Assembly (NCBI GenBank): GCA_024811115.1
Contig: JAKOGH010000139.1
Location: 1 to 14,262 of the forward strand
Length of the DNA stretch: 14,262 bases
Direction of reading: 5' to 3'
From: Terana coerulea
Taxonomy: Eukaryota > Basidiomycota > Agaricomycetes > Polyporales > Phanerochaetaceae
Shown here: positions 1 through 9,200 of the stretch, piece after piece
Layout: each line of letters starts with the position of its first letter
Position numbering within the stretch: the stretch's first letter is position 1
Program-made: the position numbers and the translations under genes
The notes under the pieces: generated by a model
Databases searched by the model: none
What the model was told of the DNA's origin: nothing
The model's input: only the letters and a program-made list of their open reading frames with translations

Positions 1-233
1 CGCCGCAGTACTTGCGGTTCGACGTGTCGCACGACGGGCTCGAGCCATCCGAAGTTGCAAACCGGTCCGTCACCAGCTGCAAACGCGGCATAAGTCGCTG
101 CTCGGCGCTTCGACGCACACCCCCGAGATCTGAGACGCACCTGGTAGATCGACCGGCTCTGCCAGTCAGAGGCCGACGCCGCGAACGCCGCCGGGGCGGC
201 CAGCAGCGTCGACAGCACGATGGACTTGCGCAT
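1..233 (-). CDS. Secreted alpha-amylase (GH13), 5' end only
   Basis: This is the first part of a minus-strand gene that runs off the left edge. Exon 1 (233 to 141) encodes a signal peptide: a short basic start MRK, a hydrophobic core, then an Ala-rich cleavage region. The mature start follows with DWQSRSIYQ. A 64-nt intron (140 to 77, GTGCGT...GCAG) lies in phase 0. Exon 2 (76 to 1) continues LVTDRFATSDGSS and then CDTSNRKYCGG. This block, W-x-S-x-SIY-x-x-x-TDRFA with a disulfide Cys pair, is the hallmark N-terminus of fungal (TAKA-type) alpha-amylases, which cleave internal alpha-1,4 bonds of starch outside the cell. The catalytic Asp/Glu/Asp residues and any starch-binding domain lie outside the window. 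The frame is intact as far as visible. Other GH13 members are possible, but this N-terminal block fits alpha-amylase best. Confidence 0.88.
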   Translation of the reverse strand, partial: MRKSIVLSTLLAAPAAFAASASDWQSRSIYQVRLRSRGCASKRRAATYAAFAAGDGPVCNFGWLEPVVRHVEPQVLR

Positions 234-987
234 GTTGGTAGTGAGTGTCGTGAGGAAAGAGTGACGAGGTCAGCCGCCGGGCGGTCTGAAATTTGTAGGG
301 CGACGGGGTGAAAAGACCGGGTATGAAGGCGAGTGCGGACTCTGCGAGGCCGAGACGCGCTAAGCGGAAGATAGAGTACAGCAAATCGAACACGAGCCTG
401 TCCCGGTCGCCGTACTGGTAGCGCGTGAGGGGGCGTGAGGAGGATGGTCGTGGTGGTTGAGAGCAAGCCGACCTGAGCGCTCGCCGCTCGTTTTTGACCC
501 TGACGGTCGCAACATGCCGCGACAGCTGTCTTCGGCGTCGATCAGGAGTACGAACGTGGACACTTGCCTTTCCAGGCGACCCGGAGCCCTTTTATGGGTG
601 TGAACTTGCTGTATCCATCACGGACTTGCCGGCGCGGCACTTGGCAGGGACCGCCAAAATGAAAGTCTGCAGTCTAAGTTACTTACGCTCTAACACGTTA
701 TAAGGGTAAGCACTTAGGGCAGATTAGAAGCATAGACCGCTAACACTTTATTGCACTGAAGTCGCAGAGTCCTAGATGGTGCACAGTATGACGGTCTATG
801 CCACACTGCAGCTAATAATAATCAATAATCAATCGGGCAACGCCCGCGGTCATTACGCTATTATTATGGAGAGAAATTTAATCGAATGGTACAGTTGCAA
901 ACAGGTTTTACAATACAGAATTATGCTTTTTGCCGCCATACATGGTAATGGCGGCAGAATCATTATACCGGTGGCGGCCTATGCTGA
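234..987. other. Intergenic: upstream of the amylase, downstream of the permease
   Basis: Both neighbours are on the minus strand, so this 754-bp gap holds the amylase promoter and 5' UTR plus the permease 3' UTR. On the minus strand I see only a weak TATA-like TACAAAT around 291-297, about 60 nt before the amylase ATG, and no strong TATAAA. Short ORFs here show no protein-like features. The segment 776-980 next to the permease stop is AT-rich and carries a nested inverted repeat, listed separately. Confidence 0.5.
815..867. repeat. Nested inverted repeat in the permease 3' flank
   Basis: An outer stem pairs AATAATAAT-type sequence (815-822) with its complement (860-867). Between them sits a perfect short hairpin, CGGGC-AAC-GCCCG (834-846). 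The structure begins about 120 nt past the permease stop codon (988) on that gene's strand. It could fold in the permease 3' UTR or mark the transcript end. The AT-rich outer arms are easy to obtain by chance, so the functional reading is weak. Confidence 0.35.
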
Positions 988-3899
988 TTACAGACAAATG
1001 ATACGGGTGCCGAACTCGGCGATGCTGAATGGAAAATCGGAGCCAGGGCAAGACATGAACATCAGGGTCGTGGGGATCCCAAGACGGTGCGCGAGCGCAG
1101 CGACGTTCGCCGGCGTGAAGGCTCCCGCACCAGAATCTATACACCGCCAAATTTTAATGTCAGCGCCATCCATCTTTCTGCCAGCACAGGGCGCAAAGCC
1201 GCGAAGCACGCACGAGGTCGACCGTGATCTCGGGAAAAGCCTCGTCGAGGACTACGAATTTGAAAGAACCGAGGGACCGGCGGTGAGTACATATACGACG
1301 AAATAGGACATATGCGTTGCCCCACATACTCTTCCAGTTGGCTTCCATCTCGGACGGCACGCCCCTCTCGTCGTCGTAGAAGTGCACAAGCTTCATGCAT
1401 GCGGTCTCCTCGTTCTGGCTCACATAAAGCATCTTGTGGAAAAGCACGTTGATCTGCGCGCGTCGAGATTCCGGCGCGAGCGTCGTATGTCATCACGCAG
1501 TCGGAAAGGGTTACAATCACATTCCACGCGAAAGAAAAATTCAATGAGAAACATCAGTGAGGAAGTGGAAGCGGGTGACAGCGGGAAGGCGTACCTCGTC
1601 GGTCTGGACGAGCATGCACACAGGCTGCATCCGCAGGCGGCGCATCGCCACAGTCATACGCGCGCCCCATCCGCGGGTCCAATGTAACCGTGTGAGCAGC
1701 GCGTACTGGTCGTACGCCCACAGCACGCCGTGCAGCATCCGCACCTTCTTCATCGTCCCGTAGAACAGCGCCGCAATTGCCACGGAGTACGCTGCGGCGT
1801 ACCTGTCGGGCACACACACGAGGTGCATCAGCAGAGCAGCGGAGAAGGAGAAAGAGGGGCAAAGGACGCACCCGACAGTCGATGGGTCGAGCGCGACATT
1901 CCCGCCGAAGATCACCGCGGCGACTACGAGTGCAGACAGGACGAGGAACAGCGGCGTGCGCGGGCTCCGGGAGCCGACCGCGGTTGAACTTGAGCAGGAG
2001 GACCGAGAGCGGGAACAGGGCCATCACCGCCAGCCACACCAGCGAGAACCTGCCGCGAGATGTCTAGCTGTCAGTACACGCCGTGAGTCAGCGCGGCACA
2101 GCGCGGGGCGCACATTTTGGACATGATGGCCAAGTTCGCGCCCGAGGAGGCGTACAGCACGAAGCTGAACGCGGCGAAGGTGACGATGGAGTACGCCGGG
2201 GAGCGCGTGACGGGCAGGCGGCGGGTGAACAGCTGGGGCAGGAGCCGGTCCCGGGACAAACGCTCAAAGAGCTCACATGCCCCCAGTATGCCTGCGCGCA
2301 ACAAATGTCACTTCACTCCCAGAAAAACTCCACACAGACAGACGTACCTGTCAGAACACCCCACAGAGCACAACGACGGCATCCACGACGACCCAAATGC
2401 GGAGCCATCTTCCTGCGGCCTGCCCACATATGCGGCAGAAAGGGTCGTCTCGCAACATGCGCCGAGCCCGGGCCCGCACCTTCTCGGCAAGAACACTTAG
2501 CACATTCGTCCCGCCCAGGACGGTGCTGAGCGGCACATGCGCCAGGACCAACAGCATGGTCAGCGAGTTGAGAACAATGGCGGGGTAATGCAAATTCCGG
2601 AGCACGAGCGGGAACCGCCCCGGCTTGATGCTTGATACATACGATGGAACGCCTGGGGCCTGTGTGAGCATTCACACTTAGGAAAACCATGTGTAAGCAC
2701 ATACATTCGAAGCCTGTCAGCCCGAGGACGCTAATACAAATGCCGTCAAAGACCTGGCGGGCGACGCTCCCGGCCGAAACGGTGTGTCGCCCGTCGTGCC
2801 AGTTTTGACGGATTTGGCCGTTGCCGTTGCGGCACCAAGCGGCGATGGCTGCCACGGACAGGGCCAGCATGGTAATGCCCTTGCATTCGGTTAGCATATG
2901 TGGAGGAAAAAGCGGCCTAGAATGCATACATGGAGGGTCAAGAGCGCGAGCGCTATCCTCGCGCTCTCGCGGAGCCCAGTCAGGCTAATAAGGGTAAATA
3001 TCAGTAAGATTAGGAGTGTCCCCACGACCACCGGAAATGGCAGGGTGACTTCTCCTGCCAGGTAAGATATTGCGGTCGCGGCCGAGACGACGGACATGGC
3101 AGCAAAATCCAGAAGGAGGAGCGACGCGCCGATCAACGCCAGCGACTTGGACGACACATTCAACCTGGAAGAGCCAGTCAGCCACGAATGAGGCGTTCTG
3201 GAGCACGTCGGGCCACTGACAGATATGTGTACGGCGCACCGCTGACGGGCAGCGCCGACGCGAGCTCTTCCATCACGGGGCGCCACAGGAACATGACGCA
3301 GCTCGCGACAAGCAGCGCGACGGGCGAGCTGGCAAGTGGGTCCAATATAGATGAGGACGAATTCGTCGCATAGCGTGAGAGGCGACGCACTAGACACCAG
3401 AGACAACAACGACGGCGGGTAACGCGTAAAACACGCTTCCGAGCACCGCATTTCCGGCGAGGGCACTGGCGGTGAACTGGCCGAGGGAGACCGCGCGCCG
3501 CGCGCGCTGGATCTCCTCCTCGCCATGCGTTACGTCTTTGCACTCCAGCTGGATGCGGGAGAGGGTGCCCCACCCGGAAAATTCGAAGGTATTGGCGAGA
3601 TGCAGGAAGCGGGAGGGCACCGCCGTGGCCTTCATTCCGCCGCCTGCGCGTGGGCGTTGGCGTTGGCGGCGAAGAACAATGTCGTACTGCGCGGAATCAA
3701 AGGAGGGTGGTTCCGGAATGTCGAAATAGTCTTGTTCTGGATGCGTATATGTGAAGACGAACGACAACATGAAGGGCCGTAACTTACGCATGTCGGAACC
3801 CCTCGATGGGACAGGAGGTTCAATTGCTATCCAAGAGGACTGCGCCGAGTGGCTGTCCGCATCAGAACCCTCAGGAGGCGGAGACTTCAGTGAAGACAT
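988..3899 (-). pseudogene. APC-superfamily amino acid permease, 13 exons, two frame breaks
   Basis: Exons read on minus: 3899-3788, 3736-3391, 3328-3221, 3164-2930, 2879-2705, 2652-2480, 2419-2348, 2291-2114, 2049-1872, 1802-1595, 1453-1330, 1251-1210, 1136-988. All introns are GT-AG. The ATG at 3899 has A at -3. The spliced length is 2100 nt, about 700 codons. After a roughly 110-residue cytosolic N-terminus comes ALAGNAVLGSVFYALPAVV, the typical first permease helix. Then come FLWRPVMEELASALPVSGAP, further hydrophobic helices, LTGLRESARIAL, LGLTGFECVPSY, a run of later helices, and a hydrophilic C-terminal domain ending EFGTRIICL. Such proteins import amino acids across the plasma membrane by cation symport. 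Two breaks disrupt the frame: near 2359-2362 exon 7 runs into TGA just before its donor, and near 1958-1968 exon 9 switches frame. Either the copy is dead or the assembly has indels. The exact substrate is unknown. Confidence 0.82.
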
Positions 3900-5166
3900 T
3901 TTAGAGGTGTTGCACTTCGTGCTGGCCCAGAACAAAGACAGTGAGGAGGGACGTCGTGTCAGGCCACCGGCCTGCGCAGAAGATTAATATCGGATCTTTA
4001 AACGACGGGTGCGAGGTCTGTTGAGGTCATTGGACCCGCAATCCAAACCGCGCAAGTCGTGAAAGGGCACTTGTTGCCGCCCCGGGCTGAAGCGAATGCG
4101 CTGTCCCCCGACGGAATGATGGCCTAAGGCGGAGATGCTGTTACTCGAAACAGCACGCTTTTGGGTTTGATGGCGGTTGGTCTCGACGCGAATCTCACGC
4201 TTCAATAACAGGCGCTCGAAGCGCACTGCACCCTCCGATTCTATGATGTCATGTATGTTGGACAGATGAAAAACATGACGAAAAAAGAAAAGAAAAATCC
4301 AGCTCGAGCATTGCCCGCGTTTTTGAGGCTCAGAATGCGACTGGTTACATGGGCGCTCAGGACAGTGCCAGGGGGACGATGGGTGGTCTGGGTCCTGCGG
4401 TCTGACGCGAGCACCATGCCTCCAGCGTTTGCTGGTCTCATCTGCAACCATCGCTCTGCGCACCTCAAACCCGAACCAGAAAGCAAGAACTCGACAATGT
4501 CTCTTGGTTGCCTCCATGTTGCAGTGTTGCAGGTCGAGGTTGCGTGTCCGGTGCTTAATGTCAGTGGTAGACGACGAATAGATGTGGCATCTACATGAAG
4601 AAAGACGGTACGCATGGCTATAATCTGAATGCGCTCCTCTTGCTCATATGATCTTAAGGTTGCGAGCAAACGGTCACCGGGTCTGTCGCCAGCTCGCACA
4701 GGCGCGATGGCTGATTTGCTGACAGACTCCAGGAGTGTCTGAGGCGACCCCATCCGTGAAAGTTGCTGGCATTATCGACATCGGAAGACATCCTTGCACC
4801 ATCCTTCGGCAAGCTGTTCACTGGCCAACAACTTAACAGCCTTTTGCACCTTCGACCAGCCTGCGAAGCGCCAATTTCCCCGAGTTTAACCAAGTATCAA
4901 CCGCAAAGCGCACTTCTGGCCATTGCTTGCGTTTACCTCGGGACGGGACTCGGAAGCATGGTCTTCAAGTCAATGGGCACAGGTGCGTCGGGCCTTCCGC
5001 TAGGCTCGAAGTGACATTCACTGAGCAAGTTTGAAAATAGGCAAAGCTCAAACTAGGCTTGAAGTTTGCGCCTTCTAGATTCCCCGGGGCCGTCGACGCA
5101 ACCCATCAAGCCGCAACGACTCCTTGCGAGTATGCCGAAAGGCTATGAACTCTGTATGCCCGTTGG
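3900..5166. other. Divergent intergenic region, no convincing gene
   Basis: This 1.27-kb gap lies between the permease start (minus) and the LPMO start (plus), so it should contain both promoters. On the permease side there is a weak TTTAAA at 3997-4002, 98 nt before its ATG. Two long overlapping minus-strand ORFs (4753 down to 4241 and 4517 down to 3984) exist, but neither shows a recognisable domain, a plausible splice chain or protein-like composition. I treat them as chance. Near 5000-5070 the words CTAGGCTCGAAGT and CTAGGCTTGAAGT form a short imperfect direct repeat. Nothing else is evident. Confidence 0.5.
5082..5089. promoter_or_regulatory. Double Cre1/CreA-like carbon repression site
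   Basis: The palindrome CCCCGGGG contains the fungal Cre1/CreA consensus SYGGRG on both strands. It lies 78 nt before the LPMO TATA box and 153 nt before its ATG. Carbon catabolite repression through Cre1 is established for fungal cellulose-degrading genes, so the placement makes sense. The motif is short and the region GC-rich, so chance is possible. Confidence 0.4.
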
Positions 5167-5173
5167 TATAAAA
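5167..5173 (+). promoter_or_regulatory. TATA box of the AA9 LPMO gene
   Basis: TATAAAA lies 69 nt before the LPMO ATG at 5242. That leaves room for a transcription start and a 5' UTR of roughly 40 nt, normal for a strongly expressed secreted enzyme gene in basidiomycetes. Confidence 0.7.
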
Positions 5174-5241
5174 CGATCTCGATGAAGACCGCTAGTATAG
5201 GCATCTCGAAGTATCTTCGAGACTGTCTTTGAGCTCTCGTC

Positions 5242-6425
5242 ATGCACCTCAGCACCTCCCTGCTCGCCCTCTGCTCTCTCGTGGCCTCCGCCACTGCACA
5301 CACTCGTATGGGGTGTGTGGGTCAATGGAGTCGATCAGGGTGATGGCAGGAACATCTACGTCCGCTCGCCTCCTAACAACAACCCGGTCCTCGATCTTAC
5401 GGATCCCGCTATGGCTTGTAACGTCGACAACCGAGGTGAGCCAGACTACTAATCACTTAACAATAGTTTCACTGATTGCACAATAGTCGTACCCCAATGG
5501 GTTCCCGTGAAGGCGGACGACCTCCTCACCTTCGAATGGTACCACAACACGTATGTCTCCTCGCAAATTCCTTGCGCTATGGTTCTAACTGGACTCGTAT
5601 ATTTAGCCGGGATGACGATATCATTGCAAGGTAGGCTGGTCCAAAGTTGCCCAAGGTTCTGCTAATTGAGGGCTCGTTTCAGTTCACATCACGTAAGTAG
5701 CTTGTCATACACTTAAGACAACAGCGGGCTGATCAGCGGAATTTCCCAGGGTCCGATCTCTGTCTACATCGCCCCCGCCGCGTCCAACGGAACCGGACCA
5801 GTCTGGGTCAAAATCTTCGAAGACACTTACTCCACGAGCTGGGCTGTCGACAGACTCATCACCGCGCACGGCCAACACAGCGTGATCGTCCCCGACGTTC
5901 CTGCTGGTGACTATCTCTTCCGAGGTGCGTGCCCCAGTACATGTTCGCTCTATAGCCTGCTAACGTATAGACCTACAGCGGAGATCAACGCATTACACCA
6001 GGTCAGTTTCGATAGCCTGTAGGCGTGACTTGTTACTCACAACGACGTGGTCCAGGCCGACGCACTGTACGACGTGAACCCTCTTCGCGGCGCTGTACGT
6101 TCTCACTTCCCGTGCACCCGTCGCACATCTCACTAACATCCGCCTGCAGCAATGGTACATCTCCTGCTCCCAGATCACCGTCACCTCCAACGGCACGCAG
6201 ACGCTGCCCGTCGGCGTCACGTTTCCGGGCGCGTACACTGACTCCACGCCCGGCGTGCAGTGGAACCTCTACGACGGCTCGGACCCCACGCAGTACGTGG
6301 CGCCGGGGCCGGCGGTCTGGGAGGACGCCCTGGGAGGCTCGATCGCCGTCATTGGCATTCCCATCCTGCCGAACGTGACGAGCAGCGCTGTTCCGACGCC
6401 TGCTCCGACGGGACCTGCTAAGTGA
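5242..6425 (+). pseudogene. AA9 lytic polysaccharide monooxygenase, 8 exons, frameshift in exon 1
   Basis: Copper enzyme that oxidatively cleaves cellulose outside the cell. Exons: 5242-5435, 5487-5550, 5607-5630, 5683-5692, 5750-5924, 5979-6001, 6056-6094, 6150-6425; all introns are GT-AG, 51-57 nt. The ATG starts a 19-residue signal peptide ending SATA, and cleavage exposes His20, the N-terminal copper ligand. The rest reads [20 protein letters not shown], then [21 protein letters not shown] with the second histidine ligand, [22 protein letters not shown] with the axial Tyr in Q-x-Y, and [17 protein letters not shown]. There is no CBM1 and no hydrophobic GPI tail. The sequence after His-Thr is in another frame: CACACTCGTATGG where CACACTCGTGTATGG would keep frame. 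As read, translation stops at the TGA at 5341. Restoring two bases would give 268 residues, the usual size. It may be a recent pseudogene or a sequence error. Family assignment is sure. Confidence 0.92.
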
Positions 6426-6937
6426 TTGGTGTATGCACTGTGGTGAATAGTTCTCTGCACATGTCTGCAGTGCTTACTGACATTGAGTTTGCTGCAGACT
6501 TGCTTGGAAAACTCTGAGAGAATATCTACCTTCTATCATGCTCACAGGAAGCGCTGTGTTGTGTCAGTGTTGATTGCTGCAGTATTTGACTTGGAATATT
6601 CTCCTACGCAAACACTACTGGGAAATGAACTTGACCTATATTCGTACTTCTGCGGCACACCATCATGCAGAGAGTCGATATCTCTTGCATGTCAGTCATT
6701 TCGTGAGGATAAGCAGTCCAGTTTGTTACGGTCTAGAACTAGTCCAGAACCGTATATGGCTCTCTGGCTGGCGATCGAAGGGGAGGTGGGCATGGACAGT
6801 TGTTTCCAGAATCAGACAAAAGTGGACTGTCAGCCACCACTGTCCGCCTCTTGGCCATATAATGTGGGACGGGCCGCTCTTTCTCTCTCAACACACAACC
6901 CCCACCATCACCACTAGAGGCCAACGTGAGGCAGCGG
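6426..6937. other. Intergenic stretch after the LPMO, no gene seen
   Basis: This contains the LPMO 3' UTR and unannotated sequence. Open frames of about 140 codons occur on plus (6483-6917 and 6574-6987), but they overlap in different frames, run into the minisatellite and show no domain, signal peptide or splice structure. I see no RNA gene. Confidence 0.5.
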
Positions 6938-7402
6938 CGACCGACCGACGTGGATGGACCGGGACCGTGTGGCAACACCCAGCATAGCGATGGCCGTCCG
7001 ACCAACCTACTTGGATGGACCGGGACCGCGCGGCGACATTCAGCACAGCGACAGGCCACCGACGCGGATGGACCGGGACCTTTTGGCGACACTCAGCATG
7101 GCGAAGGCCAACCACCCGTGGATAGACCGGGGCCATTTGGCGACATCCAGCACAACGAAGGCCTACCGACGCGGATGGACCAGTATGGTTTGGCGACATT
7201 CAGCACAGCGAATTGCGATGGCTGACCGACTGACGTGGATGGACCGGGACCGTATGGCGACACCCAGCATAGCGATGGTCGACCGAACAACTGACTTGGA
7301 TGGACCTGGACCGTACGGCCACCTTCAGCACAGCGACTGCCCCCGACGCGGATGGACCGGGACCGTTTGGCGACATCCAGCAAACCGACGGTCGACCACT
7401 GG
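6938..7402. repeat. Minisatellite, about 8 diverged units of 52-64 bp
   Basis: Eight copies of a GC-rich unit share an anchor close to GGATGGACCGGGACC, followed by TGGCGACA-TCAGCA and AGCGA. The anchor starts at 6952, 7013, 7066, 7120, 7173, 7237, 7298 and 7350, so the spacings are 61, 53, 54, 53, 64, 61 and 52. There are therefore two size classes, short (52-54) and long (61-64). The long ones carry extra sequence between the AGCGA end and the next anchor. Long open frames cross the array on both strands because the unit has few stop words. Unit lengths mix frames, so I do not call a protein. Copies differ at several positions each, so the array is not freshly expanded. Confidence 0.9.
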
Positions 7403-7771
7403 CAGAAGGACTTGCAAGCGAGCAGAGGAGCTCAAAAAAGGTGCGTCCCGAGGGAGGGCGGGCGCCACTTCGACACTCGTCCTGGTGCCGACCTCTTCGT
7501 GGTCCTCGGGATGAGTAGCTCTCGAGTCGGCTGACTCGGGAGCGAAACCAACTGGCACCTCAATTCAGGTTTTCTATACGCCTCTGCACGATTGAAATCA
7601 TTCCTGTCATTCGCTCAGTAATATCATAGCGCTATGTTTTCGTCTTACACGAATGTTGTGTTGAAACTTAAAAGGTCAAAGTCGCAGATTCGCAGTGGCC
7701 GCGCGTCAGAGGAGTGTTGAGGGTCAGAGCTCGAATGAGCTCCGGGGTCCTGGCTGCCGTCCCGCCGGCGT
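7403..7771. other. Spacer between minisatellite and inverted repeat copy
   Basis: No gene is recognisable. A small perfect hairpin, CGAGTC-GGCT-GACTCG, lies near 7523-7538. The rest is unremarkable mixed-composition sequence. Confidence 0.4.
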
Positions 7772-7801
7772 CTACACGCCCACACAAGCTCCGACTGGAA
7801 A
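7772..7801 (+). repeat. Dispersed repeat, left copy
   Basis: Thirty bases beginning CTACACGCCCACACAAG and ending TCCGACTGGAAA recur inverted at 9622-9651 with a single mismatch (C versus T at base 18). A shorter third copy in the left copy's direction is at 7918-7930 (CTGGAAACCGGCG). That word continues the right copy exactly (complement of 9616-9628). Sequence beyond the 30-nt core diverges quickly. Confidence 0.75.
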
Positions 7802-7917
7802 ACAGCTGGAGAAATTGACGGCCGGAGTCCAGATGGTGCGTCTGGCCGGAATTTAGCTGGCTGCCCGAAAGCTGAGTGCCACCGTGCAGGCGCGCAGGAT
7901 TACGGGTGGGCGTCCAG

Positions 7918-7930
7918 CTGGAAACCGGCG
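7918..7930 (+). repeat. Partial third copy of the dispersed repeat
   Basis: CTGGAAACCGGCG matches the complement of 9616-9628 exactly over 13 bases, in the same orientation as the left copy. It is preceded by GGGCGTCCAG, loosely like the GCCCACACAAG part turned over. It is a weak but likely diverged family member. Confidence 0.4.
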
Positions 7931-8278
7931 GTTCGACGCTCAGCCAATGGGGAGCAAGTCGCAATGTCACGGGCAGTTACAAGGGGCGTCCGATCCAACA
8001 ATCTTCGGTAACGAACTACCCCGGGTGGGACCCTGGCGTCTATTGGACGGGGTCCTCAGGACACGCGAGATTCAGAACCAGATCCGTCCGCTCAGCTGTG
8101 ATGCGACGCGGCAGACGACCGTTCTGACTTGGCTCTGACCTCCGCTCACCTGGCTCACCTTGCTCACCGTGACGGTCAGGTAGCACCTTCGCAGCTGAAT
8201 GGTCAGCTACAAGTGCTGTTATACTACCTGGCCGGTTTCGTGTGTCCTTGCAACACTCTCCTTGGTTTCTTGGCTCTT

Positions 8279-8468
8279 ATGTCCGGCCTTCCAGCAGAGC
8301 CACCATCGCCCGCCTCATGGGCTTCATCGGATGAGTTCATAAGTGGAGAAGAGGATGGAGAGACACTTGAATCGGACGCTGGATATGCCGGTACGTCGTA
8401 AAAGTCGTTCATAAGAAGCTCCTGACTAACTTGTCAACGCAGGAAATGTTGACTATAGACAACTATAG
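8279..8468 (+). CDS. Small two-exon acidic ORF, unknown function
   Basis: The proposed exons are 8279-8390 and 8443-8468, joined by a 52-nt intron with donor GTACGT, a branch-like CTGACTAAC and acceptor GCAG. The spliced frame gives 45 residues. It starts MSGLPAEPPSPASWASSDE, passes through ISGEEDGETLESDAGYAG and ends NVDYRQL before TAG. It is acidic and Pro/Ser-rich, with no transmembrane segment, signal peptide or CaaX end, so it is not a mating pheromone. The upstream frame stays open to 8129, so a longer N-terminus is possible, but the pyrimidine-rich stretch before the ATG at 8279 looks like 5' UTR. It could be a real small gene or the first exons of a decayed larger one. I do not recognise the family. 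Confidence 0.35.
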
Positions 8469-9200
8469 TACCTCACATGCCTACGCGCACTATACTGTGC
8501 GGCATGAATCCTCAGACATGATGTCGATGCTCCCTTTTCCTTGCATCATGCTTACCCTTCTCCCTGCCTTAGTAATATATTGGATCCATTGCCCAGCAGT
8601 ACACTTGTTGACCCGCTCCAAGTCGCCAGAGGTTACGTCGCCCTCAGTTGCAAGTACTCTTGATTTACTATATCTGTACCCGCCAAAGGCCCTCTTGATT
8701 TGTGTAAACTCCGACCCCATACTGTGCTAACTTGAAGTCAATGCTAAGCACCGTGACCGTCCATCAAGTAACTCAGTTGGGCAGGGTCTTTGTCTGTAGC
8801 TCAATGACCACAGTGATGAACGACATCCATTACAGCTCTATAATGATCAGTTCTAAATTCTAGGCTATAGATTGCATTCTATGTATAAATACACATAGCA
8901 AGTACTCAAGAGACGTACATAGATGACCTTGAGATGACCCACGTCTGCTATACCGTTACGTTCAGACTTCACATTGATGGAAATTCCTTTTGCGGCATGT
9001 TAGTCAGCACTGGCTTCGGGGTCCTCAAAGCGCTTAACGAGCGCCTGCGTTGCCTGCTGTTACCAGAGATCCTTGGATCGGACGCCCCTTGGGCAGTTAC
9101 TTACACTCGGTCGCCCATTCCACGGCTCATTCACGCGCGTTTTGCGGTAGTAACAAATGCATAGTGTGCATACAGAATTATAAATACATATACATTGGGT
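8469..9200. other. Unannotated stretch with a TATA-containing near-palindrome
   Basis: I see no convincing gene. At 8879-8898 a near-palindrome has arms CTATGT and ACATAG around TATAAATA (8884-8891). An ATG follows at 8934 and opens 76 codons with no recognisable feature. It may be a fortuitous TATA word in AT-rich DNA. Confidence 0.4.

Noticed and set aside
1554..2039. A 161-codon minus ORF continuing past the permease exon 9.
   Set aside because: Only its first part (MWLAVMALFPLSVLLLKFNR) is real permease sequence. The rest is Arg-rich out-of-frame reading after the frame break.
3984..4753. Two long overlapping minus-strand ORFs (170 and 177 codons) between the permease and the LPMO.
   Set aside because: They overlap in different frames, show no domain, no splice chain and no coding-like composition, and lie where two divergent promoters are expected.
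6954..7514. A 186-codon plus-strand ORF across the minisatellite.
   Set aside because: Openness comes from repeat composition: minus frames are open too, and unit lengths are mostly not multiples of three.
8580..8670. A short plus-strand reading VDPLQVARGYVALS that recalls the YVALSR motif of Pif1-like helicases.
   Set aside because: The match is only a few residues, the key Arg is Cys, the frame closes at once and no other helicase motif is nearby.
8934..9164. A 76-codon ORF 43 nt after a TATAAATA word.
   Set aside because: No recognisable domain, signal peptide or splice sites; the TATA word lies in AT-rich palindromic DNA and may be chance.
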